A stretch of 64,000 nt of DNA, from contig NZ_SJPM01000018.1 of the NCBI RefSeq assembly GCF_007859915.1, forward strand, positions 21,020 to 85,019. Direction: 5' to 3'. The notes under the pieces are model-generated. The model ran no database searches. It was not told the DNA's origin and saw only the letters and a program-made list of their open reading frames with translations. A program made the position numbers and the translations under genes. Below, piece after piece: positions 52,827 to 61,725 of this stretch (the stretch's first letter is position 1; every line of letters starts with the position of its first letter). The stretch is from Neorhodopirellula pilleata (GTDB lineage Bacteria; Planctomycetota; Planctomycetia; Pirellulales; Pirellulaceae).

Positions 52827-54206
52827 ATGAATTCAAATCCAAGATCCATCTCGCTGCCGGTCGTTGCCGCTGCGGACTATCGGCACGCCGTTCCCGGTGA
52901 AATGTGGGAACTCAGTCCCGCGTCCATCGTGGGGCCGATCTCGTACCGAAGTGAACCGCGAGACAATTCATCCGCGTCGGTCGCGAAACTCGCGACGTCT
53001 TCGTTGGCCACACCGGTTGACTTTCCGTCGATCGATGCCGCGATCCTCGATGGTGATCATGTGGCCTTGGCGGTCGACCCCAATGTGCCGCAAGTCGGTG
53101 ACGTGATCGAGGGCGTGATCGAAGCGCTCTCCGGTTGCCAAGCGGGCAGGATCAGTATCGTGTTGTGGCCGGAGACCTCAGCGATGGTCGTTGAATCGTT
53201 GAAAACACGTTTTCAAAACGTGGATCCTGATGCGAGCGACGTGAGCCCTCCGAGCGGTGGACCGGCGGTGACCGTGATCCGGCATGAACCCCAAATGCGA
53301 TCGCTGATGCGATACGTCGCTGCCGACGCCGATGCCGAGGCAATCTACCTGTCGCGGGACTTGGTCGACGCGGACTTCGCCATTCCGATCGTCGCGGCGC
53401 GTGCGGCCGACGCGATCGGTCGACTCGACAAGACGGGCGTTTTTCCGATGTTCGCCGATTCATCGACGACGAGGCGGTATCAGGGTGGGATCCTGCCGAC
53501 GTTTACCGGCGGCGATGATACGATCGACGAAGACGTCGAGTCGGCGAGTGAGCCGCAATCAAACGCGTCCGTTACGGCGTCCAACGCTGCCGTCAATGAA
53601 GTCGGGTTTTTATTGGGCATTCAATTGATGATCGTCGTATCGTCCAAGGTCGATGGTTTGGTCGGACGGATCTTGGCGGGAACCCCTGACGCGATCCGCC
53701 ATGAATTGGAAACGTTGCATGCCGTCGTCGAAACCGAAACCAGCCCGAAGGCAGGTTTGGTGATCGCGGCGCTCGATGGTGACGCGACGGCGCAAACATG
53801 GGCTAATGTCGCCCGCGCGGCGATCGCCGCAGCAGAGCACACTGAAGGGGAAGGGATGATCGTGATTTGGTCGCGGATCGATCATGCACCCAACGAAGTT
53901 TGGCAAAGCGAACTCGGACCTGACGATTGGGAATCGACTCCGCGATCGGTGGATGAGTTCAATGATTGGCATGGCGAACGAGTCTTGGCAAGGCGGTTGG
54001 CGATGTTGCTGTCGGATCACCGAATTTTATTGCACAGCGAACTGGCGAGTGCGGATGTTGAAGCCCTCGGGGTGGGCGTCATCGGCTCGGTCGAGGAACT
54101 TCGCAAACTCGGCGAATCATTCCAAGGTGCCGGTGTGATCCGTGCCGCTCAATTTCACGCCGCTTCGGTGGCCCGTCTCACCCAGTACGATGATCAGGAT
54201 TCATGA
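52827..54206 (+). CDS. LarA N-terminal-like (DUF2088-type) protein
   Basis: The 459-residue protein starts at ATG 52827. Its first half resembles the N-terminal domain of lactate racemase (LarA): FPSIDAAILDGDHVALAVDPNVPQVGD and ISIVLWPETSAM follow the order of the nickel-pincer enzyme's first domain, then DADFAIPIVAARAADAIG. The LarA metal- and cofactor-binding His/Lys motifs (A-x-G-x-H, GHG-like, and the cofactor Lys) are not visible, so activity as a racemase is doubtful. The second half is Ala/Asp-rich and unlike LarA. It overlaps the Nudix gene by four bases. Confidence 0.55.
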   Translation: MNSNPRSISLPVVAAADYRHAVPGEMWELSPASIVGPISYRSEPRDNSSASVAKLATSSLATPVDFPSIDAAILDGDHVALAVDPNVPQVGDVIEGVIEALSGCQAGRISIVLWPETSAMVVESLKTRFQNVDPDASDVSPPSGGPAVTVIRHEPQMRSLMRYVAADADAEAIYLSRDLVDADFAIPIVAARAADAIGRLDKTGVFPMFADSSTTRRYQGGILPTFTGGDDTIDEDVESASEPQSNASVTASNAAVNEVGFLLGIQLMIVVSSKVDGLVGRILAGTPDAIRHELETLHAVVETETSPKAGLVIAALDGDATAQTWANVARAAIAAAEHTEGEGMIVIWSRIDHAPNEVWQSELGPDDWESTPRSVDEFNDWHGERVLARRLAMLLSDHRILLHSELASADVEALGVGVIGSVEELRKLGESFQGAGVIRAAQFHAASVARLTQYDDQDS

Positions 54207-54751
54207 CGCAAACGTCCCGCAACGAACCGATCGAACAAGCCTTTCGTTTCTGCCCCAGTTGCGGCGTTGCCAACCAGGGCGGAGGCTCGATTCCGTTTCG
54301 ATGCCTAGAATGCGGATTTGCATTTTTCTTTGGTCCTGTGGCGGCCGTCGGAGCATTGATCATCAATTCCGACAACAATGTCCTGTTGGTCCGCCGATCA
54401 CGCAATCCCGGCAAAAACCAATGGGGGCTTCCTGGCGGGTTTGTTGATCGCGATGAAACCATCGAGGAAGCCTTGGCTCGCGAAGTGCTGGAAGAAACGT
54501 CACTCGTCGTCCGCGATTGTTCACTTATGTTGACCGGTCCGAATCGTTACACCTACGCGGGTGTCACCGCCGATGTGATCGATCTGTTTTATCTGTGCTC
54601 TGTGGAAAATGAACAGTCCGTCGAGCTGGCCGCTTCGGAGTTGAACGATTACCGCTGGTGCGTTCCCGGCCCTGAGTATCTCGACGACATGGCTTTCTTT
54701 TCCAATCGCCGGGCGCTGGAGCATTGGCTGAAGATTCGATCGCATGAATGA
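54203..54751 (+). CDS. Nudix hydrolase with N-terminal zinc ribbon
   Basis: The 182-residue protein starts at the ATG in the ATGA overlap. CPSCGVANQGG...CLECGF (two Cys pairs about 18 residues apart) is a zinc ribbon. The Nudix box is complete: GGFVDRDETIEEALAREVLEE, where REVLEE supplies the Mg-binding glutamates. The layout resembles NudC-like NADH pyrophosphatases or ADP-ribose pyrophosphatases. Product identity is unknown. Its stop overlaps the start of the metal-binding lipoprotein gene by 8 bp. Confidence 0.9.
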   Translation: MTQTSRNEPIEQAFRFCPSCGVANQGGGSIPFRCLECGFAFFFGPVAAVGALIINSDNNVLLVRRSRNPGKNQWGLPGGFVDRDETIEEALAREVLEETSLVVRDCSLMLTGPNRYTYAGVTADVIDLFYLCSVENEQSVELAASELNDYRWCVPGPEYLDDMAFFSNRRALEHWLKIRSHE

Positions 54752-55757
54752 ACCCAAACAAAGATCGCCTGACTCCATGCTTGCCTTGAATCGTTATCTC
54801 TTCGGTGCCATTTGTCTGGCGACCGCATGTGCGTTCGGATGCCAGTCCTCCACGCCTCCACAAAAAACTTCGGCAACCGCAAACGGTCAATTGAATGTGG
54901 TCGCCACCACCGCGATGGTCGGTGATGTCGTTCGCGGTGTCGGCGGCGAGCACGTCAACGTGACCGTCATGTTAGGTCCTGGGATTGATCCACACTTGTA
55001 CAAAACATCGCGCGACGATGTCGCCATGATCATGGACGCGGACGTGGTTTTTTATTCCGGGTTGTTGCTCGAAGGGAAAATGACTTACACGCTCGATCAA
55101 GTCGGAAAGTCGAAACCAGTCCACGCGATTACCCGCGACTTGAAATCAGATCAACTCCTTGGCGACGCTCATCACCCCGACCCGCACGTGTGGTTTGACG
55201 TGGAGTTGTGGTCGCGAACCGCCGATGTGGTCGCCGCGGTACTTGCCGAATCCTTGCCGGCACACGCCGCACAGTTCAAAGCGAACGCGGATGCCTATCA
55301 AGCCGAGCTGAAACCACTTGCCGATTACGCCAACGAGACACTCGCGACGATTCCCGAATCCCAGCGAATCCTAATCACTTCGCACGACGCGTTCGGCTAC
55401 CTCGGTCGCGCCTACGGGATCGAAGTGATGGGCGTGCAAGGCATATCAACGGATTCCGAAGCCGGCTTGCGACGAGTCAATGAGTTGGTGGATTTGCTCG
55501 TTGAAAAGAAGATTCCCTCGGTATTCGTTGAAACCAGTGTGTCGCAGAAGAGCATCGAAGCGCTCATCGAGGGCGCCGCATCTCGGGGACATACCGTCAC
55601 GATCGGCGGCGAAATGTACTCCGACGCCGCCGGACCGGCGGGAACCTACGAGGGCACTTACGAGGGCATGATCGACCACAACGTCACCATCATCGCCCGA
55701 GCCCTCGGAGGCACCGCCCCGCAGCGTGGGCGATCAGGCAAACTCAACGAAGAATGA
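54744..55757 (+). CDS. Metal ABC transporter substrate-binding lipoprotein (ZnuA/TroA family)
   Basis: The 337-residue protein is counted from ATG 54744; an ATG at 54777 is a shorter option. The lipobox ACAFGC places the lipidated Cys at 33, so it sits in the periplasm. The family's metal ligands line up as His84 (DPHLY), His148 (PDPHVWFD), His214 (SHDAFGY) and Asp294 (YSDAAG), a His3-Asp set as in TroA, which binds Zn and Mn. The His-rich loop of zinc-specific ZnuA is absent. ATPase and permease genes follow after an inserted opposite-strand gene. The DtxR-type tails on the permeases point to Mn or Fe. Confidence 0.92.
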   Translation: MNEPKQRSPDSMLALNRYLFGAICLATACAFGCQSSTPPQKTSATANGQLNVVATTAMVGDVVRGVGGEHVNVTVMLGPGIDPHLYKTSRDDVAMIMDADVVFYSGLLLEGKMTYTLDQVGKSKPVHAITRDLKSDQLLGDAHHPDPHVWFDVELWSRTADVVAAVLAESLPAHAAQFKANADAYQAELKPLADYANETLATIPESQRILITSHDAFGYLGRAYGIEVMGVQGISTDSEAGLRRVNELVDLLVEKKIPSVFVETSVSQKSIEALIEGAASRGHTVTIGGEMYSDAAGPAGTYEGTYEGMIDHNVTIIARALGGTAPQRGRSGKLNEE

Positions 55758-55814
55758 TCACTTCGCGAGGGGAAATGCTTTGGTGTTAAGAATTGGGCAG
55801 TGTCCGTGCAATCC

Positions 55815-56825
55815 TCAATCGCCCCGCCGGTCAATAATTTGTTGTTGCAGCGATTCGATGGTCGCCTGCATTTCATCGAGGCTCTTGCCTGCCAGCGAGT
55901 CGTCGGTCGACGGAGGAACGCCGAGGATTGATTGGAGAATCCGAATCGTCTCCACTCTTCCACGCGTTTCTCCACGTGCTTCCCCCTTTCGAATCAATTG
56001 ATCCGCTACCGAGCCCGGTTCGGGCTTCACGGGCCAAAATTCAGTAACGATTTCGTTGAATTTTTCTTCGCCGATGATTGGGTTCACTGACATAACATAA
56101 ATCCTAATGGTATCAAGCAGATTTCGAGCCTGCTGCGGGCTGACCGTTTGGGCGAGTAACTGCAGCACGGGACGCAGCGCGACATCCAAGGTTGGCTCTC
56201 GTCCGTATTTTAACAACGTCAAGGCGAGTTGCAAAATTGGTTCGCCAACCATTGTGGTGTCGTCCATCCGACTAACATCCAAAATCGGTATTTCCAGCCC
56301 CGGAACGTAACGTTTCCAGCTGGCCGGGACCGGAATCAACTGATCGAGGCTGCGGGCGGATCGCCACGGGCGGACCCCGTTGTAGATGACCCAAGGAATA
56401 ATGGGCATGAGGGGTTGGTGATTCTCAAGTGCATTCTCCCAAATGCGGACGATATAACCGAGCATTTGAATCAGAGTCTGCGAATCGTCCGTGCTCTTGT
56501 GATCGATCAGAACTAACAGATACGCGTACTTGGTCCTCATCTCCAAACTGTTGACGATCTCATCAGAGACATCGACCGAAAAGAGTCGATCGGCGAATCG
56601 ACGTCGCAGATTCCGATCGATAAAACTTGTGTCAACCTGGGCCATGGTTGCCAACTTCAAATGCTGAGTCAGTTCTTCGGGCAGGTGCAACTCAAGCAGA
56701 CTCCGTGCCGCCTCGATCTGTTGCAGCGTTCGGTTAATTAGACGGTCGTAGGGAGATTGGATCGCTTCGTCGCCCGACGGCGGATCGGGGGGAGCGGAAT
56801 CCGTTTCGTTCTCGCGCGTTGCCAT
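55815..56825 (-). CDS. Rpn-family putative nuclease/transposase (PF04754-like)
   Basis: The 336-residue protein starts at ATG 56825 and is transcribed against its neighbours. The core RFADRLFSVDVSDEIV, LLVLIDHKSTDD and GYIVRIWENAL matches the Rpn/transposase_31 family with a PD-(D/E)xK nuclease fold; the usual Glu before the HKS step is Asp here. The C-terminal half is helical and ends with repeated charged RKGEARGETRG, a common feature of the family. Rpn proteins cut DNA and promote RecA-independent recombination. It sits inside the metal-transporter operon, between the binding protein and the ATPase. Confidence 0.75.
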   Translation of the reverse strand: MATRENETDSAPPDPPSGDEAIQSPYDRLINRTLQQIEAARSLLELHLPEELTQHLKLATMAQVDTSFIDRNLRRRFADRLFSVDVSDEIVNSLEMRTKYAYLLVLIDHKSTDDSQTLIQMLGYIVRIWENALENHQPLMPIIPWVIYNGVRPWRSARSLDQLIPVPASWKRYVPGLEIPILDVSRMDDTTMVGEPILQLALTLLKYGREPTLDVALRPVLQLLAQTVSPQQARNLLDTIRIYVMSVNPIIGEEKFNEIVTEFWPVKPEPGSVADQLIRKGEARGETRGRVETIRILQSILGVPPSTDDSLAGKSLDEMQATIESLQQQIIDRRGD

Positions 56826-56994
56826 GCTGCTGATTGTAGCTTCGCCATGTGGGTGGGCAACTCGGGGCACCTTAACCACTGGCGAGCGATGCGACGAGGT
56901 GTCGACTTCGATGCCGTGTCGTGCGTTCCAGGTGTCGCTACAATGGGCGGAGCTCGTCTTCCTGAATTTCTCCTTTTTGCCGATAACGTCTCCC

Positions 56995-57759
56995 TTGGTC
57001 CCCGCACTTTCCGTCGACGATCTGACTGTTGCCTATCACCGCAAACCGGTGATTTGGGACGTGGAATTTGAGATTCCCGAAGGCAAACTGGTCGGGATCG
57101 TCGGCCCCAATGGGGCCGGCAAAAGTACGTTGCTCAAGGCCATTATGGACCTGATCCCACGGGCATCCGGTCGCGTGGAGGTGTTCGGACAACCTTACGC
57201 CGAATCGATTCAACGGGTCGGTTACGTTCCGCAACGAGAGAGCGTCGATTGGGATTTTCCCGTCGATGCGTTAGATGTCGTGGCCATGGGGTTGTATCGC
57301 CGCGTGGGCTGGTGCTTGCCCTTGCGAAAAAAACACCGCGACGCCGCTCGAGAAGCGCTCGCGCGGGTCGGGATCGCCGATCTCGCCCACCGACAAATCA
57401 GTCAGCTTTCGGGCGGGCAACAGCAGCGAACCTTCTTGGCTCGCGCCCTTGTCCAAGATGCCGATCTGTATCTGATGGACGAACCGCTCGCCGCCGTCGA
57501 TGCGGCCACCGAAGCGGCGATTGTCGAACTGCTCAAACAAATGCAAGCGGACGGCAAGACCGCGGTCGTCATTCACCATGACCTGCAGAGCGTCCCGGAG
57601 TATTTCGATTACGTGGTGTTGTTGAACATGCGAGTCGTCGCGGCAGGCAAGACCGAAGACGTGTTCACGAATGAGAACTTGCAACGAACCTATGGCGGTC
57701 GCTTGACGTTGTTGGAGGAAGCGACGGAGGCCATGCGTCGACGGGAGCGAGGGATTTGA
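56995..57759 (+). CDS. Metal ABC transporter ATP-binding protein
   Basis: Counted from TTG 56995 the protein has 254 residues; in-frame upstream codons exist but do not resemble the family. Walker A GPNGAGKST (37-45), Q-loop VPQRESVDWD, signature LSGGQQQR (138-145), Walker B LYLMDEP (158-164) and the H-loop VIHHDLQSV are all present. The Q-loop/D-loop style is that of the Mn/Zn/Fe uptake ATPases (MntB/ZnuC). No Shine-Dalgarno sequence is obvious before the TTG. The permease start overlaps its stop as TTGA. Confidence 0.88.
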   Translation: MVPALSVDDLTVAYHRKPVIWDVEFEIPEGKLVGIVGPNGAGKSTLLKAIMDLIPRASGRVEVFGQPYAESIQRVGYVPQRESVDWDFPVDALDVVAMGLYRRVGWCLPLRKKHRDAAREALARVGIADLAHRQISQLSGGQQQRTFLARALVQDADLYLMDEPLAAVDAATEAAIVELLKQMQADGKTAVVIHHDLQSVPEYFDYVVLLNMRVVAAGKTEDVFTNENLQRTYGGRLTLLEEATEAMRRRERGI

Positions 57760-59159
57760 ACGAACACTTATGGCGAGTGTTGAGTTTGCAGGACCACAAT
57801 ACTCGGGTGGTCATCCTAGGCACCGCGATGCTGGGGTTCGCCTCCGGCTTGGTGGGTTGCCTGACTTTGTTGCGACGTCGTGCCCTCGTCGGTGACGCGC
57901 TCGCCCATGCGGCGCTGCCGGGTATTGCGATTGCTTTCTTGACCGCGACCGCGCTGGGGTACAACGGCAAGTCCTTGCCGCTATTACTCGTTGGTGCGAC
58001 CGCGTCGGGCTTGCTGGGCATCGTGACGATTCTATTAATCCGCAAAAACACCAGGATTAAAGAAGACGCAGCGTTAGGGATCGTGCTGAGCGTGTTTTTC
58101 GGCGCGGGAGTAGCGTTGTTGGGCGTCGTGCAACAAATGAGCAGCGGTCATGCGGCGGGATTGGAAGCGTTCATTTATGGCAAGACGGCCACGATGACTT
58201 CCGGCGACGCATGGTTGATCGGTGCCGCGTCGATCGGCTGCGTGCTCGTTTCGCTAGCGTTGTTCAAAGAACTCAAGCTACTGTGTTTCGACGAAGCGTT
58301 TGCTGGCGCGCGCGGCTATCCGGTGCTGTTGCTCGATACCGTGTTAATGGGCGTGGTGGTCGTCGTTACGATCGTAGGTTTGCAGGCGGTCGGTTTAGTC
58401 TTGGTGATCGCCTTATTGGTCATTCCAGCCGCTTCGGCTCGCTTTTGGACGGATCGCTTAATCGTGATGATGATGATCGCTTCCGTTCTCGGGATGCTCG
58501 GTTGCTTGTTCGGAGCTTCCGCCAGTGCGATCTTTCCGCGTTTACCCAGCGGAGCAATGATCGTGCTCGTCACAGGAGTGGGGTTCCTCGTCAGCTTGAT
58601 GTTCGGCCGTCAACGCGGCGTGGCCGTGCGATGGTGGCGACGCAAACGCCTCAATGACAGTATCGATCATCAACATTTGCTCCGAGAGTTGTTCGAAATG
58701 TTTGAACAGGATCCGTCGCGGTTATCGGTCCCGTACGAGGAACTACTGCCGCGTCGAAGTTGGTCGAAGAAACGATTGCGGCGAATGCTCAATCAGGCGT
58801 CGCGAGAAAGTTGGATTACCGAGAACATCTCGCGAATGGAATTTGCATTGACCGCCAAAGGCAAGGACGAAGCCAAACGATTGACCCGCCGCCACCGGTT
58901 GTGGGAGCTGTATCTGATTCAACACGCCGACATCGCACCCCAACGTGTCGATCGCGACGCTGACGCGATCGAACACGTGCTCGAGCCAGAAATTGTCGCC
59001 GAATTGGAAACGCTACTCGATGCGGAACTAGGCCGATCCCGCATGCCTGACGATCCCCATGCGGGCGAATTAGTAGGCGATAATTCGAGCGACACGGCCG
59101 ACCTCGAATCCAAACCAATTTCGATGGTCGATACGAATCGCACTGGCAGAAGCTTATGA
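57756..59159 (+). CDS. Metal ABC permease with C-terminal DtxR-like tail (YtgC-type)
   Basis: The 467-residue protein starts at TTG 57756. Residues 1-285 form the ABC-3 permease with about eight helices, including LRRRALVGDALAHAALPG. Residues 300-375 look like a winged helix-turn-helix (LFEMFEQDPSRLSVPYEELL, ...ALTAKGKDEAKRL), and 378-425 resemble the DtxR metal-binding/dimerisation domain. Relative to DtxR His79, Glu83, Cys102, Glu105 and His106, the tail has His380, Glu384, Asp403, Glu406 and His407; His98 is Asp399. A permease fused to a repressor is known in Chlamydia as YtgCR. The tail may sense cytoplasmic metal to gate transport or be released as a regulator. Confidence 0.85.
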   Translation: MNEHLWRVLSLQDHNTRVVILGTAMLGFASGLVGCLTLLRRRALVGDALAHAALPGIAIAFLTATALGYNGKSLPLLLVGATASGLLGIVTILLIRKNTRIKEDAALGIVLSVFFGAGVALLGVVQQMSSGHAAGLEAFIYGKTATMTSGDAWLIGAASIGCVLVSLALFKELKLLCFDEAFAGARGYPVLLLDTVLMGVVVVVTIVGLQAVGLVLVIALLVIPAASARFWTDRLIVMMMIASVLGMLGCLFGASASAIFPRLPSGAMIVLVTGVGFLVSLMFGRQRGVAVRWWRRKRLNDSIDHQHLLRELFEMFEQDPSRLSVPYEELLPRRSWSKKRLRRMLNQASRESWITENISRMEFALTAKGKDEAKRLTRRHRLWELYLIQHADIAPQRVDRDADAIEHVLEPEIVAELETLLDAELGRSRMPDDPHAGELVGDNSSDTADLESKPISMVDTNRTGRSL

Positions 59160-60565
59160 TCGAAATCGCGTGGAAATGGTCGTTCGATGGTTGGATCGTC
59201 GCCGCCGGCGTGCTGTGCGCGGTCGCGTCGTCATTGCTGGGATGTTTTCTGCTGCTACGACGGATGAGCTTACTCGGCGACGCGATTTCCCACGCTGTAT
59301 TGCCCGGATTGGCGGCGGCATTTTTGATCTCGGGCTCTCGCAGCAGCATTTGGATGTTCGTCGGTGCGGTCTTGGTCGGCATCTTGACGGCGTTATTATC
59401 TGATTGGATTCACAATCGCGGCCAAGTCGACGAAGGAGCCTCGATGGGCGTCGTCTTTACCACCCTATTCGCTGCAGGTTTGTTGATGATCGTCGTCGCA
59501 GCCGATCGTGTCGACCTGGACCCCGGATGCGTACTTTACGGCGCGATCGAACAAACGCCGTGGGATCGGTGGGAAATCCCAGTACCAGGCTTCGGCTCGA
59601 TGCAGGTTCCCCGAGTCGTCGCGGTGCTGTCCGTAGTGACGATGATCAATGCGTTGTTCGTCGGTTTGTTTTTTAAAGAACTGAAGATCTCGACGTTCGA
59701 TCCAGCCTTGGCGACCGCGAGCGGCTTCTCGGCGACGTTGATTCATTACGTGCTGATGACGCTCGTCGCGATCACGGCGGTCGCTTCGTTCGAAAGCGTC
59801 GGGAACATCTTGGTCGTTGCCATGTTGATCGTGCCACCCGCGACGGCGTATCTGTTAACGAACCGGCTCAGCATAATGGTCGTTTTGGCATGTTTGATCG
59901 GTGCGACCTCCGCCGTTGTCGGTCACTTAGGTGCGTTGCACGTGCCGACTTGGTTCGGATATCGCAGCACGACGACGGCGGGCATGATGGCGGTCGCCTC
60001 AGGTGTGGCTTTCGCGCTCGCGTTTCTGTTCGCGCCGCAGCAAGGCGTCGTACCGGGACTCGTGCGCAGACAACGGCTGCGGTGGTCAATCTTGACGGAT
60101 GACGTTTTGACGTTGCTCTATCGGCTGGATGAATCAGTTAATGGCGATCAAGCGATTCCGTTGCGGACGCCTTGGAAGAAATCACAAACCAATGCAATCG
60201 ATTGGATAGCCGAAACGCTCCTGACAACGCCAACGGCAGCTCGGATGGCGATTCGTTTTCACCGGTGGCGCGGACGCGTCGAATCCAACATGCGGATTAC
60301 CGCATCCGATCACGAGGACTCGCCAGAATTGCCGCAGTTGACCGAACTCGGCAGGACGGAAGCCGAAACGATCGTCCGTTCCCACCGTTTGTGGGAGCAG
60401 TACTTAGTCACACGGTTTGAAGTCGAAGACAAACGTTTGCACCAAACGGCGCACACGCTCGAACATTTCACCAACCGCGATCTACAAGACCAACTCGACG
60501 CGCAAACCGATTCGCCGTCGACTGACCCGCACGGCCGGCCCATTCCAGAAGCTGGGCCAAACTAA
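59156..60565 (+). CDS. Second metal ABC permease with C-terminal DtxR-like tail
   Basis: The 469-residue protein starts in an ATGA overlap with the first permease. Residues 1-300 are the ABC-3 permease (LRRMSLLGDAISHAVLPG, GRQVDEGASMG-like NRGQVDEGASMGVVF). The tail has a helical winged section (about 310-400) and a DtxR-like domain, RSHRLWEQYL...LHQTAHTLEHF, with His410, Glu414, His429, His433, Glu436 and His437 at DtxR positions 79, 83, 98, 102, 105 and 106; only Cys102 is changed (to His). The two permeases likely form a heterodimer, giving two cytoplasmic sensor tails. Confidence 0.87.
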   Translation: MIEIAWKWSFDGWIVAAGVLCAVASSLLGCFLLLRRMSLLGDAISHAVLPGLAAAFLISGSRSSIWMFVGAVLVGILTALLSDWIHNRGQVDEGASMGVVFTTLFAAGLLMIVVAADRVDLDPGCVLYGAIEQTPWDRWEIPVPGFGSMQVPRVVAVLSVVTMINALFVGLFFKELKISTFDPALATASGFSATLIHYVLMTLVAITAVASFESVGNILVVAMLIVPPATAYLLTNRLSIMVVLACLIGATSAVVGHLGALHVPTWFGYRSTTTAGMMAVASGVAFALAFLFAPQQGVVPGLVRRQRLRWSILTDDVLTLLYRLDESVNGDQAIPLRTPWKKSQTNAIDWIAETLLTTPTAARMAIRFHRWRGRVESNMRITASDHEDSPELPQLTELGRTEAETIVRSHRLWEQYLVTRFEVEDKRLHQTAHTLEHFTNRDLQDQLDAQTDSPSTDPHGRPIPEAGPN

Positions 60566-60627
60566 CCATACCGATTTGAACCCGACACGGCACAACGTCA
60601 CCCACCGACGTTGACCTTCTGGTGGTT

Positions 60628-61248
60628 TCACCGTTCCAGCGCGCCTTTCCCCGCTAGGATTTTGTCTCGGAACTTGTTGATACGTGAAATACGCGTTTCG
60701 GCCTTCTTGGCTGAATTCAGGTTGATCACATAACTCTTTTGGCGACCAGGCGTTAACTTGTAGAAGGAATCAGCAAGTTCGGGATCGGATTCAAACGCCT
60801 CTAACAATTCGTCGGGAATTTGAATGTCGCTCGTGTGCTTCGGAGGCTTGATGCCCGATTCGGCATATCCCATTGCCTCAAGCAAATAAGACTCAATCAC
60901 CTCCTTCATCTTCGCTACTTGGTTGTTCGCCGTAAATCGGATCATGTCCGGATGCTGAGTATTGGGTCCCTGCTTCTCGAGCACCCCATTGGGGTCCTTC
61001 ATCAGTGCGGCGTTAAAGAAACTCAGGCGGAAGTCATTGCGCAAGGCTCCAATGATGACGACGTTGCGATCGGCGTGCATGTAACAAGGATGCCCCCATT
61101 TGACGGTCTCGGTCAAATTCACGCCAAGACATATTTGGCGGAGTTTTGCGAGACCCGCACTCCACTGCCGAGCGGAACAGTCCGAAGTCGCAAACCGTTC
61201 GCAGCGACCACAACCGTTCAGAAAGTACTCTTCAACGTCAGTAATCAT
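60628..61248 (-). CDS. YdeI/OmpD-associated family protein
   Basis: The 206-residue protein starts at ATG 61248. The first half has the DUF1801-type fold (LRQICLGVNLTETVKWGHPC, VVIIGALRNDFRLSFF) and the second half the YdeI signature IQIPDELLEAFESDPEL and KLTPGRQKSYVINLNSAKKAETR. These small proteins are widespread and linked to stress; no defined activity is known. It converges on the second permease gene (63-bp gap). Confidence 0.88.
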   Translation of the reverse strand: MITDVEEYFLNGCGRCERFATSDCSARQWSAGLAKLRQICLGVNLTETVKWGHPCYMHADRNVVIIGALRNDFRLSFFNAALMKDPNGVLEKQGPNTQHPDMIRFTANNQVAKMKEVIESYLLEAMGYAESGIKPPKHTSDIQIPDELLEAFESDPELADSFYKLTPGRQKSYVINLNSAKKAETRISRINKFRDKILAGKGALER

Positions 61249-61725
61249 GAGGATACTTCAGTTCGGTTCTTCATGATTGAAACTCAAAGGATCAATTGTT
61301 TTTGTCTCAAAGATCAATTGTTGAAACCTGTCGCGGCAAAGGGACTCGGCCGGACAGGACCGTCGACCGGATTCTATCAAAACAAAACCGCCGAACAAAT
61401 CGGGCGGCAAAAGATCGGCAAGCGTTAACGAATAGCAATCCGGAAGGTGCCATCCACGTTTCCAATCGCTCGGTGCACGGCCTGGTTTCGACCCTCTTTC
61501 GTGCTCGTGCTCAGCATCGCGGTGCTCGTGCTCGTAATCGATCGAAGGACGATAGTAATCGAGCCAATCGTGGTCGAACGCTGGTTCGGTCATCGCTGCA
61601 ATTCGGTTGGCATTGAATTGCAATGATTGCGATTTTCACGTTTGATATGACGATCAGGGCAGCGGCAAGCCTAACCGACCGGTTCAGCTGTCAGTTTGAA
61701 CGGACGACGACTGGAAGCAGGGCGA
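61249..61725. other. Gene-poor region between YdeI-like gene and REP-associated transposase
   Basis: Open frames here (for example 61258-61623 on the minus strand, with EHEHRDAEHEHERG) are coded by a short CGTGCTCGTGCTC-type repeat near 61500-61540 rather than by a conserved domain. I see no RNA gene or clear promoter. A few short palindromes such as AACCGACCGGTT occur. Confidence 0.5.

Noticed and set aside
61258..61623. 121-residue minus-strand frame with EHEHRDAEHEHERG
   Set aside because: The only notable feature comes from a short CGTGCTC-type repeat; no family likeness.
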